The notes below the pieces were generated by a model. The model was given only the letters and a program-made list of their open reading frames with translations. It was not told the origin of the DNA and ran no database searches. Source: Nilaparvata lugens (lineage: Eukaryota; Arthropoda; Insecta; Hemiptera; Delphacidae). Taken from it: a DNA stretch of 64,000 bases. This document shows positions 1 through 12,000 of this stretch, in pieces (positions within the stretch are counted from its first letter, which is position 1; each line of letters begins with the position of its first letter). Location: contig NC_052505.1 in assembly GCF_014356525.2 (NCBI RefSeq), forward strand, positions 8,930,171 to 8,994,170, given 5' to 3'. A program made the position numbers and the translations under genes.

Positions 1-644
1 TGGGAAATTCAGCAGTCAGTGAACGAACTCGTGGAAGTTCATACAAGTTCATAAATTCCATTACTCAAAGTGTTCTAAATAATTAGATAAATCATAATAA
101 TATGAAACAGTACTTGGAACTTCTAGAACGTACCATACATTCAAATTTTAACAAGAATAGTTGATGCCAAAAAAGTTAATCAGCACACATTGGCTTGTTC
201 TGGCACAAGCCAGGAGAATTTTATCGAAAAACGACTCATTTAAATTATCACATAGTCTCCAACAATTCCACTGAAAAACGCTATCATGATAAAAATTCTC
301 CTCTATCCGAAGTAGAAAAAAGAACAAACACCCGTATTATCCAGCAAGCGAGAGAATATTTTTCTATTCATGCGAACTCTCATGGGGAGATTTGATCGCT
401 TTCAGATAGATTGCAATCATAACATTTTTCTATAACGCCCGAACTGCTGCTCTTTTTTCGAAGACAATCAATTCACAGCTTCACAGGCAATATGCCTCAC
501 AAACATATTTGGAAATACCTCTCAAAAACGAGATGATAATATCTCTGTGTTTGTATTAACGGGGGTTTTTCAGCATCCTTCTCCTTCTATTAGAATGAGT
601 GAACAATGTTTTGTCTGAGAAGAGCGGATGAACAGAAATGCATC

Positions 645-800
645 TTAGGGCCGTTTGCACAGTCACAGTTTAAACTAAATTTCATTTTAAACTGGATTAA
701 ATCCGTATCAAGTCTAGTTTGTTATAATGTGTTTCAATTTGAGTTCAAGCCACCTGCTGATCAAATCGAGTTTAAGCTTTGACTGTGCAAACGGCCCTTA
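645..800. repeat. Hairpin MITE (ends TTAGGGCCGTTTGCACAGTC)
   Basis: The two ends are imperfect inverted copies: GGGCCGTTTGCACAGTCA at about 649 and its reverse complement ending at about 797. Arms of roughly 40 bases continue with TTTAAACT-like words, giving a non-autonomous foldback element of about 155 bp without coding capacity. Confidence 0.75.
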
Positions 801-992
801 ATATGATATAATTATCATTATCATCTTATGTATTGATTCATTTCCGTTCCTTTCAGCGAAAAACTTGATCACATCTGATTTTGATGTTTTATAGCGTTGG
901 AAATCTATTTGTGATCGCAGATAACACTATAGTCAAATCCGTTGAATCACTATATTACATTAATACACTATACACTAATATAGTATAAAGCT

Positions 993-1152
993 GCGTACAG
1001 ACTTTTGCTCCACGAACAAGCACATTACGCTTTCTATCAGCCAAATATATCTGTATTTGTACAGAAACTGTAAGATACAAATATAATAATCTTAGCATCA
1101 GCTGATGAAAAGTGGAATGCGCGTGTTCGTGGCGCTCAAGTCTGTACGCACC
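993..1152. repeat. Hairpin MITE (ends GGTGCGTACAGACTT)
   Basis: Left end TGCGTACAGACTT then CCACGAACA; the right end is the inverted counterpart TGTTCGTGG then AAGTCTGTACGCA. Arms of about 50 bases; element about 160 bp, no ORF. Confidence 0.75.
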
Positions 1153-1200
1153 TTGAAACTCTACAGTTATTAGTCAATTAATAAGTCAATGTGATGTGTT

Positions 1201-1442
1201 GTTGAATGTGTGTTGGATATGTGATGCGCAATGAGAAGTACAGATTCCTGCAGTTGATAATGGAGGGCAAGATTGAAGGAAGACGCCGGCCTGGAAGGAG
1301 GAAAACATCCTGGTTAAAGAACCTGAAAGAGTGGTTCAACATTAACTCAACATCTCTGTTCCGAGCTGCAGTCAATAGAATCCAAATTGCATTTATCATC
1401 GCCAATCTCCGTCGCGGAGCCGGCATATTATAGAAGAAGAAG
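1201..1442 (+). mobile_element. 5'-truncated non-LTR retrotransposon (LINE) 3' end with GAA tail
   Basis: Flanked by an 11-bp direct repeat AATAAGTCAAT (1190-1200 and 1443-1453). The insert encodes an open stretch at 1206-1433 ending LFRAAVNRIQIAFIIANLRR, with EGKIEGRRRPGRRKTSWLKN before it. This is the basic C-terminal region usual after the RT domain of LINE ORF2 proteins. It ends in TAG followed by a GAAGAAGAA tail. Only the last 75 or so codons survive, so it is not functional. Confidence 0.8.
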
Positions 1443-2927
1443 AATAAGTCAATAAAACAATATGGGATGAGTTGGAACAATAATCAATGCGTCAAGATTT
1501 GTATACACTGTGAGATACTGAGTATCTCACATTCCATTCTTGCGAAAGTATTTGAACATAGCATGAATTGAAATAGGAGTTTGATTGTTGATTTTCTCAT
1601 TTTTCGTGAGTGTAATGTATTTGTATATAGTATAAAATATATATTAATATCAGTGAGAAACTGAGAGAATAGGATACTATGAGCTATGATGATTAACGGG
1701 GGAACATAAACGGGGAAGGATATAACTGGTTTCTATTGAAGGGTTGCCTAATAATTCCAATCCTGTTTATCGTGAAAGATTCTTAGTTGTTACATTGAGT
1801 TCTCAACGACTTTTTCAGCTGGATTAGAGGAACACGTTATTGTGGTCACTCTTTTGAACATTATCTTAATCTAAATGATTCATAGTAGCATACCGAGAGT
1901 GGAGCTGTTTCCAATGATTGTGGCCTACTTATATTTTGCTTTCCACCCTCCATAGAGGAAAAACGAGGGGATACATCAGAATGAGGGTTGATTTCAAAAG
2001 GAGTAAAACATGTCGTTGAATCATTTTTGTCGTCATTAGAGTTTGAGACAGGTAATGAGCGTCCAGCAGCTCCACCCTCCCACCCCTTCCACCCACTACA
2101 CTTCCACTCGCTCCTCAAGACCCCCCACCCCCCTTACTAACTTTCTTCCCCCATAACTACCCCTCTTCCTCACCCATCAAGAGTGAAAGTGCACTCACCG
2201 GCAAATAGGTCTGGATAGTCTGAAGAAAAAGAGTGAGAACTGGCAATTCGTCTTGTATTTTTTGTAGTTCTACAACACCTCGTGAACCTAGCTCTGGGTA
2301 ATCTACCATCACCAAGATTTAGGAAAAACTTGTTCGAAGGAAAAGACTGGAAAATGAACAATTCTATCTATGCTTCAAAATTAGACAGGAACTTGGAGCT
2401 GACCTTCAAAAAAGTTCTAATACATCAATGGGGAGTCCGATCTCACTAGTAGGCATCAATGTAGAAATCAATCTGAAAAAAAAACAAACCAATTCAAACT
2501 GCTTAATTGAACTCAAACTTTTTTATAAGTCCAATACTATTGGAATGTAACATTTGAAATACGTCCCTTATTATCCATTCTTACATCAAATTTATTCTTA
2601 TGAGCATGATAATGATCTGTTTTGATTCGAGCAATGAGACTGTAAAATGAATTTTACATTTTATTTGTAAAATAATTGATTGGTTGATTTGGGAAGGAGG
2701 GGGGAAACACAAAAATGTTCCTTTCCCGATTCCTCTTGAATAGTTTGCTCAAGTGAGTATTGTTTATGTTTACTTTTCAATTAATGAAAATTCCTATTTA
2801 TTTCCAAAATTTTCCCTATCAATAATAAATGAGAGTTCCTATAAATTTCCAAATTTCCCCTTCTCGATACATGAAAATTCCTATTTATATTTTCAAAATG
2901 TGTATACAAAGTTCAAGTTTGAAGACT

Positions 2928-3107
2928 TTAAGGCCCCGCACACACACACACACACACACATGAATTTTTGTTCCTAAGTTATTTTGCCGTCCTCATGAAT
3001 TCTATTGGATTGAACAGATGATGTTTGTCAAGTTCCGTTTAATCTGATAGAATTCATAAGGATGACAAAATATCGAACAAAAATCGATGTGTGTGTTCAG
3101 GGCCTAA
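2928..3107. repeat. Hairpin MITE with internal CA repeat
   Basis: The left arm starts TTAAGGCCCCGCACACACA (with an expanded CA tract, 2938-2960) and continues with AATTTTTGTTC, TCATGAATTCTAT. The right arm is the inverted equivalent, ending TGTGTGTTCAGGGCCTAA at 3107. Arms of about 75 bases around a short loop. Confidence 0.8.
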
Positions 3108-3295
3108 GGCTCAACGCGACTCAAGTCGAGAAGAGATTGCAAGTCTAGTCTCTTGTCGACGCAGCATGTGTTTTCAAATGGTGATACTCAGACCAGTCGA
3201 CTCTAGTCTCCGCGACTGTCACCATTTGAAAACACAAGAGACTAGAGTTGCAGTTTCTTCTCGACTTGAATCGCGTAAGTGTGAGTTGAGCCTTA
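3105..3295. repeat. Second hairpin MITE abutting the first
   Basis: Left arm TAAGGCTCAACGCGACTCAA, then GTCGAGAAGAGATTGCAAGT; the right arm is the inverted copy ending GTTGAGCCTTA at 3295. Arms of about 90 bases with central GTGTTTTCAAATGGTGA and its inverse. It starts on the last three bases (TAA) of the neighbouring MITE. Confidence 0.8.
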
Positions 3296-3855
3296 GTCAT
3301 GAATGAGAATGGACTCAATAAAACCTATCAACATCGAAATATTGATATTATACTGAAAAATCAGGGGATGCCTTGCAAAACATGATCACTTGCTCGATGG
3401 TTCAGGAACCACTTTCAACTGTATAGTTAAACCTACACGCTTAGAAGTTGAACCATAATCATCATCGCTTCCATCACGCACAAGTCTTCGGATTAAGTGA
3501 GCATCATCCTCAGTGAAATAGGAGAATATCGGCAAAGAGAAGATATAGCATAAGAAGATATTCCGTGGTGTAGGGCGTTTATGTTCCAAATTATACTTTC
3601 TCAAGTCGATAGTCCTAGTAGTTATTTTTCGTCAAGATATGTGACACTCGTAGTTTCCCATACTGTGCCATTGTTATGCTCTCATCCGGCCAAAACAGTA
3701 CGGTAGTATTAGACTGAGTCCTGAGTCGACAGTAATCGACTTGAAATTAACAAGAAATCGGTTTGAAATTAACAAGAAATCGGCTTCAAATTTGTAACAT
3801 GAACGACCTATACTATGGGATATCTTCTTATGCTATCTTTTCTCTATGATTTGGC

Positions 3856-3966
3856 GAGTACGATCCTACAAGGCATCAAATCTACAACATTCGAGTACGA
3901 TACTACAAGGCATCAAATCTACAACATTCGAGTACGATACTACAAGGCATCAAATCTACAACATTC
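3856..3966. repeat. 37-bp tandem repeat, 3 copies
   Basis: Unit begins GAGTACGATACTACAAGGCA and ends CTACAACATTC; copies at 3856-3892, 3893-3929 and 3930-3966. Copies 2 and 3 are identical; copy 1 differs by one base (GATCC for GATAC). Confidence 0.95.
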
Positions 3967-6147
3967 GTAGTATTCAATCTGAAATAACAAATAATTGAAA
4001 ACATCAGAAGATTCTAAAAGAGAATTTCTCATGATACGATACTAGAGGATTCCGATGAAATTATATGATTATTGGGTATCATAAACAGGAAAATGTTGGA
4101 GGACGGGGAGACGAATTTCGAAATTCATGTCACGCACCCGTTTAACGGTGAACGGGCGTCCACTCTGCAGTGGGATCACACTCAGTGGACTGGTTTAGTG
4201 GTTGAGGGTCGGTTGACAATGGCTTTGCGAACGATCAGCCACCAACCATGCAATGACATCATCGGTTGGGGCGCTGCGCTGGCACACCGTAAATGTGTTC
4301 GGCACATTAATTGTCACAAACGTGTTGGGTCCAATGGCAGTCACCACTGCTCGTAACACTAGACAGACCAACTAATGCCCAAGCGTAGTTAGTGAGCGCG
4401 CAGACATGCCAAATAATTATAGGCCTATGTGTCTAGCTCCCAAATTGACATAATTTCAGTTTGCAGTGCTGAATTTTCGTTATTGTATTACAGTTATTAT
4501 AATAGAATGAAGGTATAGCAATCCACCAATATTTCTCAGTTTCCAGAGTTGTTCTCGTGTGATAAATGATACGAGTATTTCAAAGTCATTTCCAAAATTA
4601 ATTGCTGATCATATAAACAGAATATTTTTGTGAAAAAATTGAGTTTAAAACTCATGGAGTATTCAATATCATTGTCTCTGTACTCCCTACAAGAGTTTAC
4701 AGATCACACTGTAGGTTTATGATTGTTGTTTATCAACTCTTACTATTTCTATAGGAGGTGTAAGACTGTTTTCTACTACTTTTTATATTATGCTTGTATT
4801 ATATTTACGCTGATCCTGTTGTACCTGTACATGATTATGAATAAAGATTTTTTCAATGCGAATGGAAATACTCTGTGATTTTCTCTACACAATAAAATAT
4901 AATAATTGGAAATACTAGGGATAGTTTTTTGTAGATTTCTAGTGCCGTATTCACCTTGACCAGTAATTGCGAGATCATTGAGTGTTTTTTGTTGAAGTTT
5001 CCTGAAAATGAGCTCAAGTATGGAAAAACGCTTATGGGAAAAAGACGTATTTCCTTGGAGAACTGGATCGGTATCTGACAAGCGAAAGCTGAGCTGAGAA
5101 GCTTGGCACATTGGGTTGATGAAATGTAACAATTTTGGCTAATAAAAATATCGCATACCTGTTACCTAAACTACACCTTGTTTCTTATCATGAAAATCCA
5201 TTCACCTTCAGGTTTTCTATCTTTTAAGGCTTTATCTACAGTTTCATAGCTATAAAAGATAATTATAAGTCCAGATGTCTATGTTTTTGAACAGTCTTAG
5301 CTATACCCAAAAACGCCCTTCAAATACTCATCGAATTCTCATTTTTTTAGCGTTTTCAGGGAGTGGGAAAGTTCTCAAAAGAGAAAAAATATTCATTGAT
5401 AAACAAAGAAAATGTAGGACAAGCAAGGGATTTGTCTATTCTTTTTTGAAAATCCAGAAAATGTATTTGTTATAATCGTTTGAGAAGTTGATTAAAACTG
5501 TAACTTAACTTATTGGACATTCTTTATTATTTTAAAATTAACAATAATAGACAATTTTCCCTCTTATTTTTTGAGAAATCTCCTTTTAAATTCACTGCTA
5601 CCTTCAATTCAAAATTTTCTCCTAATGTCAGAACTTATTATTATTCTTTACACTCCAGTTACCTAGGCTTTTCAAATGATCATCTAGCTACTAGTCGAGA
5701 ATCCTACTATTTATCAATTTCAAATTTCGTATAGGCCTATAAGCATCGGCGTTCATTTGAGTAGAATCTACAGTAGGTAACTCTGAACAGTACAAGTCGA
5801 GGTACTTCTTCAATAGCGCTATGCAACTGTCAGTGATCAGTTATTCTCTTCCGTCTGTTGAATGACCATTTAATTCTGACATTGACAAGACAGTCTGTAC
5901 ATTGCATTATTGTCTCGAAGATAACCGCTATCAAAAGACATGGTCAAAAGACTTCAAGTGTTCTCCTTTTGCGCTATCCCTTTCTCTACAATTTATCGCT
6001 ATTCTTTTTTCTTTTCCCATGCATTGATCTATTTATCTTCTCTAACAAATTTGAGGCGTGAAAGGTCACGAATGTATTGTGATATTAACTGAATAACTGA
6101 AGTAGGAAGAATTGAAGTATCAACTGTCAACTTTATCGTTCGTCTAT

Positions 6148-6218
6148 TATATATATATATATTATCATATATATATATATATTATATATATATATATATT
6201 ATATATATATATATTATC

Positions 6219-6251
<33 letters not shown>

Positions 6252-6262
6252 TATATTATTAT
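6148..6262. repeat. (TA)n microsatellite with interruptions
   Basis: About 115 bases of alternating TA broken by single ATTATCAT-type interruptions. The short ORF over it is low-complexity translation only. Confidence 0.95.
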
Positions 6263-6835
6263 GTCTATTAGAAACATCCCTTCTCCTATTAGCTAAACTC
6301 ATTCTAATTATAGTTTAATGGGGCTATTATTTTGGTAATATAAGGGGTTATATTAGGTATGGTATTGAACTGGTAATTCAGGGTTGTGAGAATGATCAAC
6401 TAATTCAAAGTTGACTTAATAAAATTAGTTAGACATTATGGTAATGAGCTGGTATTATAGTAACAATTTATAATGGGGGAATCGCTTGGTTTGCGAGAGG
6501 CTAAATTGATCTAACTCTATAACTCATGAGTAAAGGAACTATAATTTAAAAGAATAAACAAAACAGATAATATATTGGAGAACTAAATAATCGATTTAAT
6601 TTAATTGAAAACTCAAAGTTAAAGTGGAAACTGGAATAAAATATTAAGAATACCTTTTAAATAAACAATAGAATAATAATTTTAATTATTCTATAACAAT
6701 TATTTATTTTATAACAATAAAATAATTATTCACAGGATTTGCCTTCAATAAAAAATCTATAAATAATATATTATCAATAAAATTGATAATATAAGTAGCT
6801 TACTGAACCAGGAAAATGGTGTCTCGGAACAGAGG

Positions 6836-7020
6836 GGTAGAACCACTACCTCCGTAAACAAAGCCGTAGCGCATTCGTGTGACGTCATCACAGTTAGGGC
6901 TCCTACACCAATAAAAATTCTTTGATTTCAGCTGATCTATATCAGCTAGTGTTTTTATTGGTGTAGGAGCCCTAACTGTGATGACGTCACACGAATGTTT
7001 ACGGAGGTAGTGGTAGAGCC
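6836..7020. repeat. Hairpin element with perfect 46-bp inner arms
   Basis: Bases 6872-6917 and 6952-6997 are exact reverse complements (46 of 46), separated by a 34-base loop that is itself partly palindromic (AGCTGATCTATATCAGCT). Outer arms CCACTACCTCCGTAAACA (about 6843-6860) and its inverse (about 6996-7013) extend it, with an 11-base insertion (AAGCCGTAGCG) on the left side only. The antisense ORF over it is a by-product. Confidence 0.9.
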
Positions 7021-8319
7021 GGGCCCAATTATCTGCTGTAGATAGTTCCAGGTCCCGTCCTCGTAACCGACTGCCAAGAGGCATACATTTTCAGTCCAAT
7101 TTTACTTGTCATGAATTTTCACCGTCGTCGACACTTTTAATCTTTAAACAATGGATGCTCTTGGATTGTGAAAATTTATGTCAAATAATCGGCTACAATA
7201 GTGACCGGTTGCTAAATTAACTAGTTTTAATTAGTTTTCCTTTATCATAATTTTCTATTTTAATCATATTTCAATGCCTCAACAACGTCTATCTTCCATC
7301 TCATAAGAATAATTTGAATTCTTGTTTTTTTCAAATAACAAAACTGACTCACGTTAAAACTGGTATATTTTTCTTTTTTCTCCCACAAAGCAGTCACCCA
7401 TCTAGAAGTATCTAACCTACAATTTTTGGACAATACATTATTCAACTTACTAAAATCCACATCTTACAGAGCAAATAAAATCTTTGAAATCGTCTATTTC
7501 CATAGTCTATTCAAACAAAAGTCATGATATCACAGCTTCCACTGAGTCAATAATGTTCATCACATAGGAAATGAGAACCAGCGAACAGATAAAATTCATC
7601 TCAATTCTCAACCCCCTATCCATAAATATCCAGAAGTTCATTTCCATTTTTATTCATTGTTCTTCCAATGTTTGTACAGGAGAGAGCAGGCTAATCTCAA
7701 ATAATATAGCAGCGTATTATTGGATCCAGCCTTAAAGCAAAGTCTGGAATTCAGCCGGTTATGTTAGCACTATGCGTTTAATTGAATTTACTTTGAACAT
7801 AATTCAATTACAGCCTTGTTTCCCTTACGTAGTGTATGGACAATACGGTTTACTACACCCTCTGGCTTGTATATATGTGCAAGCTGCTCTTTATAGGCTG
7901 CATCACACATGTGTGTTGAGTATGTAATCATCTCTCTCCTGCCTATAATATATATATACGGTATTAATCCATCAGCATCAACTACGATCATCAAATCAAA
8001 TTTCAATGCACCGAGGAATTTTGCAGTGCCTCTAACCCAGTGAAGCATGGGTATTCAATTAGAGTCTATATATAGTTTATAGGTTGAAGTATAGTAGGCC
8101 TACCGATACCGTAGTTATAGTGGTGGAAGTGGGCGTTGAAACTATGATGGTTAACTGTTCGTGATGGGAATCTATTTTGAGAGGAAATTGATTTTGAGAA
8201 TCTAATCGAGATCACTCTCGTAATCTCAACGATTGTCTCTTAAATAAAGTTGAACTATTAATCCAAATCCCAGATGGAAAAATAGGAATCAGATGGAAAA
8301 GGAAAAATGTAACAAGACT

Positions 8320-8535
8320 TTGAGAGAGGATGGAAAAATAGGAATCGGATATAATAGGGAGAATTGAACAAGACTTGCACATCAGTCATCATGAAATGTT
8401 TATTCAACTACTGTAGTTGGATGACTATGGTTATTCAACCACGGTAGTTGAATGAACATTTCATAATGACTGATTATCAAGTCTTGTTCAATTTTCCCTA
8501 TTACATCCGATTCCTATTTTTCCATCCTCTCTCAA
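8320..8535. repeat. Long near-perfect hairpin, ~100-bp arms
   Basis: Left arm starts TTGAGAGAGGATGGAAAAAT and contains GAACAAGACTTG and ATGAAATGTTTATTCAACTAC. The right arm repeats all these inverted, ending ATCCTCTCTCAA at 8535. It ends 359 bases before exon A, inside the upstream intron. Confidence 0.85.
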
Positions 8536-8894
8536 TGGTATCTAGATCCAGAATCCAGAAGAAAATGTTTATCTATAACGCCTATTCTTGTTTTGAAAGA
8601 TTGAAAGAATTATAACGTTGGTAGTCGGAATGGTGAGTGAGTACTTTCTAGTTCATTATGCTATATATTGAATCAAACTATTCCTATTCATCCTTTTCCA
8701 AAATTCATTATATTGGAGTGCAAATATATGATTCATAATCTAGACTGTTGCTCTCTTCCAGTCTATGGTATATGATTCACCTAACTCTGCCCTCCTAGGT
8801 AAAAAATAAAGACAGCGATTCTATTTTATTCTATTTGTGATTGTATTGATGAATTAATGAATTTTTAATTGTATGAATGTTTGATTTTTTTCAG

Positions 8895-9027
8895 GGGACA
8901 TTCTTAGACACTATACAACCTATAGATTACACTGGAAGAGGACTCAAGAGAAGACCAGAGATCGGTCAACGAATACGACTTAGTGAGGGAGATATTGCAC
9001 AAACCAATCTTCTGTACAAATGTGCGA
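8895..9027 (+). CDS. tld: tld exon A: end of astacin protease domain
   Basis: Encodes GTFLDTI, then [18 protein letters not shown], then LLYKC, the typical end of the tolloid protease domain (family: IGQRxRLSxGDIAQxxxLYKC). The acceptor is a T-rich tract ending in CAG at 8894. The donor is GTAAGT at 9028. It enters in phase 0 and leaves in phase 1. The Met-turn and HEXXH parts are in earlier exons that are not in this window. Confidence 0.93.
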
Positions 9028-12000
9028 GTAAGTTAAGATCAGCTTTTTATCGTGATCCGAATTAAATCTCTGTCATCAAATACAGAAAATGCATGAACAA
9101 GACCTGTCAACAAAGCAACATAATTTCATTAAACATCGATTCTGCATTGAGTTCAATAGATTTCATCTCAATTCTAGTTCCAATAGAACGGAACAGAGTT
9201 TTTGGTAAAAGCCACTTTTCTAATAATTACTGGATAGGGGTTTCACAAAATTATACGGGCTCAGCGCAAGTCACTCAGATATGCTGGAGTGTTGCCGCAT
9301 GGCTAATAAGCAGCGAACGCTGCCAAACGATGGTTCAATCGGTTAGCCGGCTGCGCGTTATCCGAACTCATTTGGAACGCACTTCAAAATCGAGGCTAGT
9401 GTTTCATGATTAGCTCGAGATTATTGCTAGCGAGATGTAGCATTCTGTTTCCCACTCTGGCTTGCCAACTAGGCTCCCTATCGTTTCGATATCGAATCGA
9501 TATAAAATATAGTAGACACATTTAAATGAAATTTCTCTCAATTAATAAAGCTGAGTTTCTCTTTTTATTTGCATTGCTGCGTTAATTACTGACATTTGCT
9601 CTCACATTTGAACAAACACTGCTGTATTTATTCGTATTGAAAAAGCGAAATGGAAACGTTGAATGCCTCCCAGTACAAATTAATTAACTCGGCTGAGTTC
9701 GTAGACTGTAGAGAATTAAAAAGGTGAAAAAGTCTCTGATACGTTACGGTACCGACATTAAAATTATTACATTATTAAAAAAATCCTTTGAATATTCGAC
9801 TTGGAAAATGTTGTTGATTTAATCAGTTAGTCTACTGCAGGCACGTATGCAGAATTTCGGTTCTAATGCTGGTGGAGGGGGATGGAAAGGGGTTAACAAA
9901 CCCCTTTCCTTTTTTGGAGAGTGATAATGAAGACTTGGAGTGAAGTAGGGACTCTGCTTTCTGATATTTTGTATGTTGTAAAATAAAAACAACAATAATA
10001 ATTCCATGGTATTATTAAAAACGATTTGAACTGACTGTGAATCCCAAGTCATATAGGCTACGTTTTTCCCGATAATCCAATGATTTTTTTAGATCACTTA
10101 CTTGATCAATCTATAGTTTTCGTCTAAGCTATTGATTTTGTTATCAATTTTTTGAATTACCAGTTAAACATGTAGAAAATTTATTAATAATGTAGAAGTA
10201 AAGCCAATAAGCGGAAAAGCAATCTTTCGATTCTATAGAACTTGAGAAATTTACATGATAATTAGTTTAGAGCTCCATTTAATTTATATATTTGATATAT
10301 CCAGATATACATTATATGTTGAAGGAATGAACTTTATTCTATCCTATTCTACTCTATTTTTCAAATCAAATAATCTTTATTCACAAAATAAGTAAATACA
10401 GCAGCAGAGACAAAATATACATAGTGAATATTTCTCACAAAGACAAGTCTTGGTGTGGGGAATGAGTTCCGTGAACTGCATTATAATAATACATAAAGTA
10501 ATGTATAATTATTATAATAGTTCTTATAGTAACAATACAGTTGAAGATTTAAAAATAATATTCTTTCCAATATTTCTATTCTATTTACAGAGTGCGGACG
10601 AACATTCCAAGAGAACTCAGGCTTGATAACTTCCCCACAGTACACGAATTCACATCTACCACACGAGAGTGATCGCTGTGAATGGAGGATCACTGCTACA
10701 CACGGTGAAAAGGTTGTCTTGAATGTCACTGAGATCGATATAAAGAAGTCGAATAATTGTCGCACGGATTACTTGGAAATAAGAGATGGTTATTGGCATA
10801 AATCGCACCTACTAGGTGAGAATCCAAAAAAATTATGTTACGGTATCTGTTAAATTGTTTTTTACTATAAACTGTAATGACTGGTTTCTATAGTTGTGAT
10901 GAAGAGACCATATATGCTATAGAGATTGATTTATTTATTTAATTTCCTTTGCCAGGTCTGAAGAGACCTATTGCAATCATCAAGTTACAGAAATACATTA
11001 AAAACCGATAAAGAGAAAACAAAACAAAGAAAAATTTCGAGTAGTAGAATGATTATGTTTTTAAAATGAGACCAGATACTAATACAAAAATAGAGACCAT
11101 TTATACAGAAGAGACTATATACTATAATGAAGTTAAAGCCATGTTAACTTCATCAATCCCTGTTTCGAGCAGGTCCGTTGTGATAGCCCAGGTGTGTATA
11201 CTTAACGCCTGAACATAAATCTTGGAATAATTAATTTATTTTTTTCGTTTATTATTAAGTTTTGAAATTTTTTAGGTCTAACCTGGAATTGTTTATTCAA
11301 GACGTATTATATGCTATTAAGCACATGTTGTTCTTCTACCAGCTCTGTTGAATTTTCTTATGTTAAATAACTGATGATGCAAAACAGGAATAGATAGAAT
11401 AATCATTATTATTGTATGATTTACTTTACAATCGTTACAAGATTCGCCCTGAAGTAATAGCTATGAAGAAGCTAAAATTCAAGTTTAGTAAAATCTAGTT
11501 AGTTTCCTGTTAGTTGGATTGTTATAAATTTGTCAATGGTTCAGTCTCAGTTCACTAATTAATAATTATTATTAAACGAAAATCCCAATTAAATGCTATA
11601 AATCACCCCGAAGACTTCTACTATTGAAAATATTGACAACAGGGTAAAGAGATAGATGGAAATTCGATGAGCGCTACCAAACAAAAATTATTTGTCAGCC
11701 CGGGAATCGAACCCAGTACCTCCTAATTGTCAGTCAGGAATGCTTACCCTTTATGGTATATGGTACCCTAATTTTTGTATGTTAGCGCTCATCGAATTTT
11801 CATCTAGCTGTTTACTCTGTTGTCAATACTTGCAGTAGCAGAAGTCTTCGGGGTGATTTACAGCATTTAATTGGGATTTTCGTTTGATAATAATCATTCA
11901 TTAATTAGCATTTGAACAATAATGCAACTTCCAATTTATTTCCATCTGTGACTAATTAATCGGTTATTTTGTTTGGTCTTATCTTTATTATGAACTTATT

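Larger units (their letters stand above)
1..8894 (+). other. tld upstream intron (and possibly earlier flank), repeat-rich
   Basis: No exon of the protease domain (no HEXXH, no Met-turn, no signal peptide) was recognised here. Because the exon at 8895 begins with a 3' splice site in phase 0, at least the right part is intron. Outside the repeats listed separately I see only AT-rich sequence. Two stretches are less AT-rich and unexplained: a C-rich pyrimidine tract at about 2068-2175, and 4080-4400, which contains a small palindrome near 4158-4172. Confidence 0.6.

Noticed and set aside
4072..4356. 94-codon + frame in a less AT-rich stretch
   Set aside because: Checked as a possible upstream tolloid protease exon; no HEXXH, no Met-turn and no CUB/EGF pattern, no splice sites that fit the phase of exon A.
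6800..7084. 94-codon minus-strand frame
   Set aside because: Falls on the perfect hairpin element, so both strands carry mirrored words; no family likeness.
7788..8048. 86-codon minus-strand frame (contains DLMIVVDADGLIPYI)
   Set aside because: Looks protein-like in part but has no recognised family, no clear splice sites, and runs over a TATATATA stretch; too weak to call.
11695..11750. Functional tRNA gene on the minus strand
   Set aside because: The T-arm and anticodon-like stem are present, but no matching acceptor stem and D-arm; it is inside a foldback repeat.
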